Positions 14,101 through 27,800 of a stretch of DNA of 64,000 nucleotides are shown piece by piece (within the stretch, counting starts at the first letter, position 1; the number at the start of each line of letters is the position of its first letter). The notes beneath the pieces are model-generated. The model had not been told where the DNA came from. It saw only the letters and a list, made by a program, of their open reading frames with translations, and ran no database searches. The stretch is from Owenia fusiformis (taxonomy: Eukaryota > Annelida > Polychaeta > Sabellida > Oweniidae), in contig CAIIXF020000005.1 of NCBI GenBank assembly GCA_903813345.2, forward strand, positions 26,973,375-27,037,374, in the 5' to 3' direction. The position numbers were made by a program, and so were the translations under genes.

Positions 14101-15774
14101 ATCAATACCACTCCTTTCAAGTTTTCAATACTGAAGTATACGATGTACTTGTGCATAGCTGAGCTCGATCAAACGTGCTGTTTAAACAGCACTGTACTCA
14201 GCAAAGTTTGATAAAGATACAGTTTAGGAATGAACAATAGTTTAAAGAATGATGTTAAATCAATCAAACATATTTAAAGGGTACAGACTACCATGAGAAA
14301 TTAATAGTTTTAATAAGATCATTTTTAATGCTAATAAATAATATAATACAGAGAAAATAGTTAGTTCTTTAAGTGCATTAAAACATTTATTATTCATTTA
14401 TATCAAGGAAATTGAGTAATAGTCTTTGGCCGTAATGTTTACAAATACATGATTACACGGTTACTTTTCAATAAATCAAGCCTGGAAAATGTCTAAGATC
14501 AAGTTCTTTATGATATTCCGCATGAAATACTTGACTTTATTTTATTTAAGAGACAATTAAAATTTAGCCGTTCCGACTGATTTCCATTACCACTTATTAA
14601 TAGCATAATTTTATGCTTGGTCATGTTATAAATCATAACATAATTGAGCTCTAAAGTTAGTTACAACTTCTTTTTGACAAGTGAGTGATGACATATTTCT
14701 TAGCATTCATAGGCCAAATATAAAGTTTTTGCACTTCTGGTAATAAATGAGGAAGTTTTGAGAGGGGTCGTAGAGTCCTCTTTATCAGTACTTATCGGCA
14801 ACTTTTTAGGTACCATAAACATGCCATGGATGTCTCCAATTTATACAGTAAAAATAACAGTATAATATAAAAGATGTAATATATTGGTAAAGGAGTCAAG
14901 GGTTCATATACAAGTAGATGCTGGAATATGAGATCATGTACTGTATTAGGATGCATTGCAGATTACTGTTTTATTTATCTCCTAATCCTAACTAGACCAA
15001 AAACGAGGACTGCCCAAAAAGTATTGACATTTTTGCCCTTATTCCATCAAATTTTATTCTTTTGACATAGAATTCCAACTGAATGATCTATAATTTCTTC
15101 AATTTGTAAGGTTTCTCCATATTTTAACATCTGATCAATGTACAACATAGTATATTTGAGCTATAAACTTAAATAACATTTTGTAGTTATTGGTCTACTT
15201 ATTAATATGCATACTAAACTTTTATTCCAATGGTCTAATTAAGATTGAAGCAAAACAGCAAAAATGCACATCTTAGCTTATACAAAAATGTCTTTTGTTG
15301 GGATTTCCTGCATTTGTGTCATTTCACTTGAGGCTACAAACGAATACTATTAAGAAATCATTATAATTCTTATAGCTTATCATACTGTGACTCGCACATG
15401 GAACAACTATCACCTAAAATAAAATGAGTTAAGATATGTAATCATGCAATTATGTTATAATAATTGTGAATGTATGTGTATAAAAGCAAGAATATTATCT
15501 TCATTGTAACACTACAATCATTAAAATCAATCTTTAAATTATTATACTGCGTGTCCATCAATTTACATGGTCACAAATATATCAGAAGCAGACCAAGTTT
15601 TTTGGAGGAAAGCTTATGCAATTTTTTTCAGTTTTCCAAGCAGAATTGTTTCATGTGTGACCCAATCCCAAAATAAAAAAAATTTCATCGATATTCATGC
15701 CTAAACTTGTTTTCTCAAATATTGATGGTCTCATTGGTCTGTCCCCTAGTGATCAGTTAACATCTACATACCAC
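11123..15774. other. No confident gene; GTF3C1 3' exons expected but not found
   Basis: AT-rich. The remaining GTF3C1 coding exons and 3' UTR would be expected here. Only one coding-like stretch stands out (12633-12900, separate entry). Confidence 0.45.
12633..12900 (-). pseudogene. Unidentified coding-like stretch with frame break
   Basis: Two adjacent open segments on the minus strand: SMYPTAVGSNLSDITAMYTI followed by SNEVVEMT, then, shifted by one base, VPNGWNPSKNKHWTWCYIPT and LANNFSNLFECWRDQHPESR, ending at a good donor (AAG, GTATGA). Residue composition is protein-like with conserved-looking W and C. I do not recognise the family; it may be a decayed gene fragment or a missed exon with a sequence error. 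Confidence 0.35.
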
Positions 15775-15834
15775 CTGGCTTTCCAATAGTGCATCTAGTA
15801 ATTGTTTGAAGTTGCTGATCTCGCCAAATCTTTC
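15775..15834 (-). CDS. GTF3C1: GTF3C1 exon 34 (last one found)
   Basis: 20 codons, ERFGEISNFKQLLDALLESQ, matching human RRRFSALEKAGG...FADCIQALLEQ. Acceptor TTCAG, donor GTGGTA, phase 0. No later exon with homology (human VLEVGGNTARLVAMG onward) was found downstream. Confidence 0.78.
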
Positions 15835-18800
15835 CTGAAGATACACAAATGGATAAGAGATACATGTAAACTGTACAGGTACAGATGTATTCAGAACAAG
15901 GACCACTTACTGATAAATTAAAAGATTAGATAGTCTTTGCTTTCACAAAAGACAATATTTGGTGAATTTTTGGATGTTTCAAATACTCTAAATTCTCACA
16001 ATATTCTCTTTATAGTTTACAAAGCCCATGAATCATGATGACCATATCTAACATCTTACCATAATATCAAAAATAGCTGAATTGAAATTTACCTGGTTAC
16101 CCCAAAACTAATGATTTCCAGATCTTCACAAAGATTTTAATTCAAAATTTTAATTCATTCAAATCAATCCTTCAAGCAGTTTGTTTGGAAAAGTGAAGAC
16201 AAGAAAAGTGAGAAGCTGCCACCCATCTTCTTTGCAAAGCTGACATCAACATTAAATGTACCTTTAGAAAGGTATATTTTAAAAACAATCACACATCTCA
16301 TAGTGTTCTTTGTGTTATGGCTAAATACTTACCCAAAGCTCTATTTCCTTGTAGCCAAGGTAACCCTGTGATTCTACATCATCATGTATACGCTTAAACT
16401 CTTCCATATCAGTTGATGTGAAGTTTGATTTTATCTCGGGTTTTTCCAGAAATGATTTAAAAGTCACATTATGGTTATGAAGTCTTGTTACCCTCTTTAA
16501 GATCTCACGTGAGAATTTGGGATGTATATATGCTGAATCATTAGTATCCCTCTGCTCAGTTACACCACCTTCTTGATTTTCATTGGCTAAGATCTTAACA
16601 TGTGTACGGCAAGATGAAATGACCAGATTTTCATTACATCCAATTTCTCTGTATTGTATATTCTTTATACATTCCATAAAGTTTGACTGCTGACGGTTCA
16701 TCTGAGTTATGAATCTTGATGTGGTTCGTTGCGTCAAAACTGGAACGGGAGTCGTGCTCTGATTTAAACCAGATGGTAATCTCTCTATGGGTGAGTTCTC
16801 CTGTACGACAGTTGTCTTACAGATGTTATGGTTATGTCTTGGTGCTTGCATCATCATTCCCATATTCTTTATGTACTCCTCAACCTCATGGTTCCTCTCT
16901 GGCCATTCTGAATGAAGAAAGAATTTTATTAATTGAGCAACTGTGTAACATTTTAGATTATAAGCTCTTATTTGGGATGGGTAACATCCATGAGCCAAAA
17001 AGGTGACATACAAGGCCCGAAGTGTATGTATATCAGTCGTAAATAAGTGGATCTAGTATAATTCAATTTGATAGATAAACATACATTTTTCACTGCAGTA
17101 TTTTATCTTAAGATTTTAATTCAGCTCTAACAAGTGATTATTCAGTATGCTTGGCATACATGTAGTTGTACACATCTCATCTCAAGACAACTCAAACATC
17201 CTTTATCGTGTACAGGGTATAGTAAATGTGTATTGTTTACTTACCAACATCATCTAAGTGTTCATCAACAGACATGTGTATAGGGTCCTTGGGGGCAGAG
17301 CCACTGAAGTAACCATGCTCCATACTCACTTAAAAACCATGAAATCATATAATAGGTCTTTTATCTATTACTATTTCTTTTCATATGTCTTTCATTTTTT
17401 ATGTTAACTGCGAAATATAGCTTGTCTATACGATGTTCAGATTTTCTTTAATTTTCAATTTACCTAGTTCTTGAGCTCCCTCATGCCTCATGTGTACAGT
17501 TTCTGGTTGTTTCCTAACTATCTCTTCTATCTCTCCTGTTTTTTCTCTCTTGTCTCCTTCAACTTCTTCATCACCTTCATTCATCTTGTCCCCTTCAGTC
17601 TTTCCATTGTCCGCCTTCTTTCTGATTCCACCATCTTTCTTGTGCTTCTCTGTGGCTTCCGGGGATGGCACACCAGGGATGTTCTCTACAGCAATGATGT
17701 TCTCTGGGATCTCTATATGGAAGTTTAACTGAAAGATCACAATTAAAACTAGAAATCATCATTGATTCCACATCAAATCTTGATGTCTATTTGACATAGA
17801 ATCAGTGAAGAAACAGGTTTGAACAAATCAGTCCTTTTGGCACCGTTCTGGCACTGAAATCCAGCACAGGAATGGCCTTGAATTAGTGTCGAAACGGTTT
17901 TGAATTCATTTCTTTTTCAATTTGGATGTGTACAGGATTTCAATGCTGATATCAAGTTAAGCTGTACCTTCCCCAAGCCTTGTAGGCCAATGATCAGTGC
18001 AGTATATCCTCCCTCATCAGTTCTGGACACTTCATAACCTTTAGCCTCTCCATCATCCCCAAGTTCACTCTTAATCAAGGTCTGGTTGCGGAGTGTTGAG
18101 AATAGCTCATCACTCTTCTTAAAGATCTCATGGTGATATTTGAATATGAATGAGTAGATGTACCTAGAAAGATGTTTTTATGATTTTAGAATCAGATCTA
18201 TATGGGGTGGTAATGAAATGAATGTAGCTTTTCTCTGGAAAGTATATAGACATTATACTCCGAAACTACTAGCAAAGGTTTTATTATAAGATGATTTCTC
18301 CAGTTGATTTGATCAAAATTACCCGTCATTTTGATTACCTGTAATTTTCCATGTTAAAATTGTAATGTTCTACATAATGTTTTCCTTTGATTTGCCTCCT
18401 ATGAGTTATTTTAATGGAATAGCCTAATAGGGTCAAAGCTGGTCAAGCTAAGAAAATAAATGTCCTCAAAGTTCTCTAAACCCACACTCACCTCTGTGCC
18501 AACTGATGAGTGCCTTTGACAAATATAGAATGCTGGCTTCTTCCCTGGTTGTAGTCCCTCTGCAAATAAACAACAAAAATAGGTAGACATAAAGTATATG
18601 ATCATCATATTTTGGGAAATCTGAATGACTATTTGACTGTATACTCAAAAGGAGAGTATGTGGTCCGAGTAATATATATTCAAAAGTGGGATGTAACTGG
18701 AAAATGTTTCACTTCATATTTTATTTATCATAAAAATGTTTCACAGATCCATTACTGTACAAATTAACGAGTTTCATGTTTGAGTTCTATACAAATGTAC

Positions 18801-21800
18801 CTTGAGGAAAAGCCCAACTGATCGAGACTAGATCTCAACATACCCTTTTTTTGACGATGATGCCATCTTTGACCATCTGGTAGAATGTTGTCTGAAGGGT
18901 ATCTTCGCTGTAGCTTGAAAACACTTTATATAGCACCTGAGCACGTCCTACCTTGTCATTAGCAGCTGCAACACTCTAATAAAACAAGTAAAGTACAAAG
19001 GTACAATCAATTCATTTGGCATCAACAGATTAGAACTATGTCATGTTGTGTACATGTTCAAATCTACGTGTACATGTTCAAATCTACGTTCAAAAATATT
19101 TATCAACAAACTACTGATAGATGGATTGAGATCTAGTATCTAGCTACATGTACTATCTTAACTGTCATGAAGACCTGGTGCAATCATAAATATGTAGGTA
19201 TAACATGACTTACATGGATAAAGTTGTGTATGACGGATATATGCACATCTGCGGGGCTAGTGACATCTGAGTGGGTGGACTTGAACTTGAGAGAGCCCAC
19301 GGAGAATGTGAACTTCTTGTAGCAGGTCTCAATATCATCTGGCAGATCAAGCATTGAGGATCGCTCATCATGCTTTCTGGAATATATTCATTTTTCAAAA
19401 TAATTATTTTATTTTTCACAAAATCAAGGATAGGAGCCAACAAGTATGATATCGCGTGAAATATTGTATGAGATAAGGCACGGCACACACATCATACAGG
19501 GGCCAAGTTGAAACATAAATGTTTTTCAAGTTTTTTCAATTGGAAGGACTAAGCCCTTTCGGCTTCCCCCATATTCAATGAATTTAAAAAGCATTAAAAA
19601 ATTATATGTCATCCAAAATTTTAAAATAACAAAGCTGCACTTCCATCAATCAATCGATATATGACCAAACCTTTTCCCTAATATTAAAGTGTCTTATACT
19701 AGTCTATACTCACTTGAATTTTAATAGCAGACACTCTAGAAGTTGTTTGAAGACCTTCACATTGTATGCAATATTAGTCAGTTTGTAGACCTTACCAGTT
19801 TTGAACCTTCCAACAAGCTCCTAAAACAAATTAAACAAGGCATTAGCATGCAAAATGGTACCACCTGCCATTTGTTACAGACGCTGACCGCCAAACGCTA
19901 ACTGTCAAACTCCAACCACCGAACACTGTCCATGAAAATATCGGAGACTATAACAATATGTCACTACTTCTGATGGTGTCTCAATTATTTACAGTGTATT
20001 TAAGAAAATATTCATACATTTATTTCCAATCATCTACTTGGATTGTAGCAGAGTATACACATTTTGCATATTGTAGACTGGTGGGTCAAGTACTCAAATA
20101 CATTTATCATGTTTATGTTATGTTAAATCTGGACACAATGCTTCATAAAGTAATACTTTCATTTTTATAAGTTTCACTCTGTACCTTATCACAAAGACAT
20201 TCGCTGAGGAAGGTTGCGACACTACTCTTGGTTTGCTCATTCTTCATCATATATGCAACACGTCGTATGCAAGTCTTCGTGGACTTGTCAGCTGACTCCT
20301 ACAGGACAAACATGACATTCACAAAATATATATTGCTTACATATAGCTTTGATGTGATCATCACTTTTCTAGAATTTTTTAAAAATATTTATTAAAAATG
20401 AAAATATTTGTCTCGTATTCATATAATATTTAAATACATTCATTGAAAATTTAAATATATTTTCTCAATTAGGGTTTTTGATTGACTTGATTCCGATAAA
20501 CCTCATGGTTGATATAAAGATCAGCGTTGGCAAATTGGTATTTCCCTGATGCAAAAGTTATGCAAAATTACATGTACGTCGAACAAACACTGCTTGTGTA
20601 TTATACTAGATCTTTCCTCTCCAATACCCATGTTTTTGAGAGCTGGTGGAATAATCAACTCCATATATCAATAAGGTGAACTTACAGGCATGGCATCATG
20701 CATTGTGTCTCGCACTGTGGTCCAGGGTACAATCAGACCAGGTCGTTCTCCAACCATGAACAAAGATGCTACCTTACAGATCAGCAACTAAAAGAAAAAT
20801 TTAATCATATAACACTAATCTCTTGAACTATTATTTTATTACTATAACTTATTTTTCTTAGAGAACACGTTCAATTATTTGTTGCCATGGTAACAGATAT
20901 TAGCAGAAATGTGTTGGAACTCATAACATATTTGTATATGTTCACAGTGAAAATTTTAATTCAATGCAAACAGTGCCCACAAAAAAGTTGAAGACTAGAA
21001 CAATATGTCACAACTTGGGGTGGTGAAACCCTGAACATGTGAAGATAATGAAACTGGCATTTCCATCAGTAATTCTTTGACAAAATAGTCCTATCAAATA
21101 CTGCCAAAAACTACTTTCAAATAAAATAGACTTTGATTAAAACCTCTCAAATTAACTGATATTAGATGGTTAAAAATGTTTTGAAAGGTCATTTTGTCTA
21201 TAACCGTGTACTAACTAAGAAAATTAAGCTAGAATTGATCAATTCCAGTCAATATTCTTGTCTTTAAATTGTCTTAAAGAGTGACCAGATCAGCTTGACC
21301 TTGGAGTTTTAACACAGGCCATCAATTTCACTCCCAAATATGGAAGGTGCAAAAATAGAACTGTCAATCAAATATTGAACTGTATGCAAGATAAAACTAC
21401 ACTAGAATTGATCGTAGATGGTGCTGCATCTTGAATTCCTTCACAGAGCCAGTTTTATAACAATCCTCAAAATAATTAGTATTCAATTAAAAACTTTAAA
21501 CTTAAAGATTGAGTTGCTATAACATAGCCTTAATGAATGAGTTTTTATAGCTTTTTTAGCATGAAAAAATGACTTGAAAGTGCCTTGAGAAAATACTTGT
21601 TTTTTCATAGTGTATTGTACTTTTTACCTAAAATTAATAAAATTACTATTTAAATGACATGGAATTAAGCCTTGTATTAGGTATCGTTGGAAAGGATATT
21701 CAATTCCCAGTATTTTGAGCTTATTTATAACTATTGAGTCATTATTAATGAAGAAAACCATATTCAAAGAAAATAGGGGTTCATGACAAAATGTCACCAC

Positions 21801-24800
21801 CTAGTTGCTCACAATATTATGAAACCAATCTTAAGTCAGATTTGAATTTCTGAGAACTTGTAGATGATTTTGAAAAAAAGAAATTGGTCAATTTGAAGCA
21901 AGTTGAAAAAAGACATTTTTTGACCCGGAGAATGTCATTGAAGGTGAAATCTTAAATCTAATAGTCTATAAAGTAAGATTTAAACTTCTGAGAACTTCTA
22001 AGATAGTTTTGGGAAGAAAACTAGTCAATTTGAAGCAAGTTAAAAGACCTTTTTGACCTTGAAAAGATCATTGAAGGTCAAATCCTTTTTGACCTTGAGA
22101 ATGTCATTGATGGTCAAATCTATAGTCAGATTTGAACACTTTATCTTGTAAGGCTTACCAAACTATCCTCTCTTTCTGTCCAGTTAACCCTCTGTTTCTC
22201 CATACGTCCCATAGCCTCGACATCCTTCTGGTCATACAACAGATCTGACAACACAAACAATTCAAATGACATAATAGTAAAAAAGAAGGATGGAAGAAAC
22301 TGGTCATGTTGGTTGATACAAAGCAAAGATAAATGTGTGCTTAGTAGAGGGTAGTTTTGCCTCAATATTTCAATTATGACAACAATCAATTTCCATACAG
22401 TATTTGAATTAAATGCCTTGATTTTGATATCAATTATGTTTCGATATGACATGACCATTTTATGGATTTTTTATGATAATTAATATTCAACATCATCGAT
22501 CATATTTTTGAACTCACTTGAAATCTTTCCCTTTGGATACAAATGCTTGATTTGAAGTTTCCTTTTCTTTTTGACAGGCCCTGCAGATGTAGAGGTCTTT
22601 CGTTTACGCTTGGGTATTCCCTTACCTCCTTTCACTGGTGACTTTGTTGTCACTCTTGTCTTCAAATCTACAAGTGAAAACAATATATTCATTATTGAAT
22701 GCCACATTTTACAATTTTACAATATTACAATTTTACAATATTTTCTCTTTTAAATTCATATTACAGTAGAAGCCTAAGATGATTATAACATATCAACGTT
22801 GATAAACAAAAACAGCCTCAAGAATCCAGCCTTTGGGCAGATATCATTTTGCTTGAGATAATCCTGATATCCTGAAGTTCCATAGAAGGTATTCCCTATT
22901 TATGTTAAAAAATGTTCAATGCCTTTGCCATTATAAAAACAAACAAACAAACAAACAAACAAACAAACAAACAAACAAACAAACAAACAAACAAACAAAC
23001 AAACAGGTAGTTCAATTTTCTATTCAAACTTTATCTCAAAATTTTTTTAAATTACACGTCATTCCAAATGATGATATTTCCATAGATAACTGCTTGAACC
23101 ATAATAATGTAGAGAAAAGTAAATACTTTTAATTTTGGCTGCCTGACTCTCCTTTTCCTTTTCAGCTCCATCTGCAGGTTTCTCTTTGCTGACTTTAACA
23201 TGTTTGTCCTCCTCACATATCAGATCTAGAGTCTGGTTCTTTATTGCTCTTGGGAGTCTTCCCACCGTTTTATGCTGTGGAGCCTTTAATGCTGTCACCT
23301 CTTTCTGCCCATAAAACACACGATTGCCAGGGAGGACAGGCGCAAGGTTGAAGGTGCCCCATTTTCTCTGCATTTGACTGCAATATACAATTTCATGGGT
23401 TATTCAATATACAAACTGTTTATGTCTATGTTGGCTTGGTAGTCTAGAGCACTGAACACATTGGGCAAGGTGCTGTCACCGTAATCATGGGCTTGTGTGT
23501 TCGAGACGGGTAAACTCCTGATGTTTATTCATTTATGTTTGAGGAATCTCTCATTGTACTCCATTGTACTTCATTTTTCCATGATTTTCTAAATAAATAC
23601 TGAAAATATGTCATTATCATCAAATACATCAACAAGGCATTAACACAGTAAATTTCACCACCTGCCATTTGTTGTTGAGGCCAACTGTCATTCACAAAAA
23701 GTTGGAGAATATAAAAATATGCCACATCAAGACTTCTTGTGGTGATAAAAAAATCAGCAAAAGCAGTCTAAATGTGATTCTGACAGGTGCCATTTTAGAT
23801 ATTCTTTTTTACATGAAGGTTAAGTTTCAATACAATTAACCGGCAAGGCGTTGTATGACACCATATGGAAAAGTGTAACAACAGTTACAGGCAGTGATGC
23901 TGATAGGTGTTTAATGCTTGTCACAAAAAATCATGACTATAGTATAACAATGTGTCAACACGCTTTCAGTGGTGACATATCAAAACACATTTTTCGAGAC
24001 ATTTACAAGTCACAAAATCAACCTACAGATGCAGGCCGCCATCAAAGCCTCCAGGTCCCCTCTTGTCCCCTGGTACGATGCCCTTATCTTCCACCATGTG
24101 AGGAGCCTTATTCTTCAGCAGATCAGTAAAGGGAGGAAGGGCCTTCTTGGATCTATGCCCATTCATCCAGTATAATTCTGTGTCTATGTCAGGGGGAGCA
24201 TGGACGGCTTAAGTTAAAAAGAGATCACAATAAAACCTGACTCAATTGTTTTTATGGTCATAATATTCTTAAAGCTAAAGTTATAGCTCTTTGAAATCCT
24301 TGCAATATAGACTATAATATGTCACGTGTCTCTTTGTTTTTCAATATGATTAACAGAATACAATAGTTTACTGTATATACATGAGAAAATGATAAATATA
24401 TGTTCTCACTATCACTATCAGATATTAAAGCAAAAAATGACTTTCAATTCAATGTCATCACAATTAGAGTTTAGATTACTATATCTTTAGTATATACCAG
24501 GTCGTTCAAAAAGTTCGGGGAAAATGCTCTCATTTTCAAGGTTTTAATATTTTGGTATACATCAGTTTTAATCAGTCTAAAAATAAATTTGAAAAACCTA
24601 CTGAAACTGGTGTTGAGTGAGATGATCTTAAGATCAAGCCAGAAATTGGTGACGTCAGTTTCTTTCCTGAATCTGTATAGAAAGTGGTCCAGGTTGCCAT
24701 TCTCCACTACCCCCTTGTCCAGGATGGTGTATTTAGATTCTAATGGGGTTGTGTCCACTATTGTAATACTTTTGTGAACATACAGAAACGTCTACAATAT

Positions 24801-27800
24801 GGATATTTTATATTTCATTAATATTGCACAATAACATTATTCAACTAGATATACATTTAATGGTGTCTTCAAAGCTAAATAAAAGCCAGCTGTCAGCTTT
24901 TTATCTTGAAGTACAGGGTGTTCCATATGTTTCAGGAATGATGCTGTGTTTTATTGGTTTTCTATTCAATCTAACTGAATTTTTGACACAATGTGTCTAA
25001 ACATGTTTTGAATAAGTTGGGAAAGTTTCATATCGTGAAATTCAGCAGTCTTAATTATATGGCTGCTATAGTAACCTAGGGGTAGGGTAGGTGGAGCAGG
25101 TGTAACAATGCATAAAATATATGAAATATTTGTAAAAATAGTTTTTTTGTACGAAGTGTGACTAAGTATTAGGTTGTTAGAGTTGGATCAAACTTGTGAA
25201 GGTGGATTCCAAGAAAGTAAAAAAATGTCATCACCCTTGATCACATCAAAATTTTAACACCTGTCATGTCATGAGTCACAAAGGAGAATAAACACAGGTC
25301 ATTTTGGACAGGCGGCCATCTTGAAAAGTGAAAAAGTCATTAGCTTAGGAAAACTTTCGACTTAGGCAACACACAACAATCTGTGACAAGACATGACATG
25401 TGTGAATAACAGTTTTCTGCAGCAGACACAATTAAACTCCTAACGAATGCACATGGGGACTCAATGATGGTAATCTCTAGAGTGTATGAGTGGTACAAGC
25501 GGTTCAAATCTGGAAGGGAAACTGAGACTGATTATCCAAAATGTGGACATCCGAGAACAGTGATAGTGCTAACTAATGCGGAAGGGATAGATGCTGAAAT
25601 AATGATGATGGCTAATAAAGGGTGTGATAACATTTTTAATTTCCAGGAATCCACCTTTATTCTTTTTAATTTCCAACAAGTTTGATGCCACAATGACAAA
25701 TTAATACTTTGAACACTTTATACAAAAACTACTATTTTTACAAAAATGTCATGTTTTGCGCGTTGTTACACCTGCTCCACCTACCCTACCCCTAGGTTAC
25801 TATAGCAACCATATTATTCAGTCTAGTGAGTTTCATGATATGAAACTTTTCCAACTTATTCACAACATATTTGGACACATTTTGTCAAAAAATCAGCTAG
25901 ATTGAAAAGAAAACCAATAAAATACAGCATCATTCCTGAAACATATGGAACACCCTGTATGTAAGCAATGTATTTTTAAAACTGTGACGTAGAATGAAAT
26001 GTTTTACTGATAAAAGATAGGCGATCATTATTATCTGCTATAGCCATGTGAATAATCCTTACATCATATTTCCAATTTATTTATTCAAAGCCCGTATTCA
26101 AACTTTTATTAATACGCACTGCAATTAATACTCACCCGATCCTTCTCATTCATGATTCTGGGGCCGAAAGAAAGTAGTCCCATCATACACAGATATTCAC
26201 ACATTTCATGGAATGCATGTATGTATTTCCTCGTGAATAAAAGCTGGACACTGACCTTCTCAGGAATCTGACCAATGAGAAGGAAGCGATCAGTGGGATG
26301 TTTCAGAAGCTCAGCCAAGCCTTCAACCTGTAAAAGAATTCAAAATTCAATGAAGTCATCTCTGAGATCAAACTAAACATACAAGATGCATACACTTTGC
26401 ATGTGTAGTATAAAACTATTGAGACAAAAGAAATATTTCAAACAGCAGGAATGAAAACACACTACAATTGTTGATAATAATGATGATGTAATAATTAATC
26501 CAGAAGTATTGCAGAGACAATTAGCTTTGATTGAACCAACACATTTTCTTTATATTTTGTCCATTTTGTTTATTCAGTAGACCAGTAGGTCAAATATTTT
26601 TTATTATGAACATGAGAATCTAATACAATCATGTACATGTTCACTCTAAATCAGACTCAGTTTATGTCACTACTTGTCTGACTCACCTCATAATTGATGC
26701 TGATGATCTTGACAAACAGGCAAAGGGGCAAACTGAGAATTATATCAGACATGATACACCAGCCCTCTCCATGAACTAAAATAACAAATAAAACAGTTGT
26801 AAGCCTCAGTATAAAGCTATCTGAAAGAAAAATTGAAAGGAAACATGCCATGTCCAAAAATGTAGGGCCCATATACCGGAGATTCTACTAATAATTTCTA
26901 CTATTATTGTACTATAGATACAAGAGATCTTTGTGATAACATCCACTTATTTTTCCCCAAGATTGTCAACTATTTAGAGAAACTATGCGACTGTTTTCAT
27001 TCTAGAATTATAATTTGAAATAAATTGCATGTTATTTTCGTTTATTTTTCCAGTAATGATTCTATGCTAATGAGAATGCTAGAATCTGTATGTGATAAAC
27101 TGAAGGAGCTTGCTCTCCAATAATAATATCAGTGGTTTATGTATCAATGATCTTTTATGGAGAAAGATAAATTATCAATTGACAATGTGTAATTTTTTTG
27201 CAGAAGTAATTTCATGTATGTTTTGGAGAGATTAGAATACATCTTTGGCTTGTACAAAAATAGATAAACGTGACTTCAGAGTTCAACAAATAATGAGAGG
27301 AGGTTAAAATTTCATCAAATTAGTTAAGTGAGCATACCAGAGATTGACTGAGGGGGTATGAATCTCTTCCATGTCAATTCATCCTTATAAACATGAGGCT
27401 CTGTCCCATCAGGAGTGATGTATTTTTCAGGGTCAAAGTCCTCAGGATCTGTTTGTATGTGACTGAAATAAGCAATGATCATAAGACTTAAGGGAGAAGG
27501 CCACTATATCATTATGTGCCCATAAACATAATCAATTATTTGAGAGGGAGGGGCAAAGCCCACAACATTTTTGTGTGTGGACATAAATTTTATGTAAAGA
27601 TTAATTAATATTTAGCTGGTTTGTTCATTTTTGATTTTAGAGTAATTCTATATGTATCAATTCAGAAAAAATATTCAAGGATGAAAAATACTGAATCAAA
27701 CCAACTGGCTTCCTTTAATGTTTAAAACAGACCATCAAACATTCAAAAAGCAGCTGCGCTACACATTTTAATAGCTTTTTAGATTAGTTTCTTCTGAAAT

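Noticed and set aside
14680-14835. 45-codon minus frame containing HGMFMVPKKLPIS
   Set aside because: Considered as the next GTF3C1 exon, but phase does not fit exon 34 and there is no homology.
16716-17006. 96-codon plus-strand ORF
   Set aside because: Antisense shadow of GTF3C1 exon 33.
17471-17732. Plus-strand ORFs of 80 and 85 codons
   Set aside because: Antisense shadows of the low-complexity GTF3C1 exon 31.
23428-23520. A functional tRNA gene
   Set aside because: A- and B-box-like motifs are present, but no acceptor or anticodon stem closes; treated only as a possible SINE relic.
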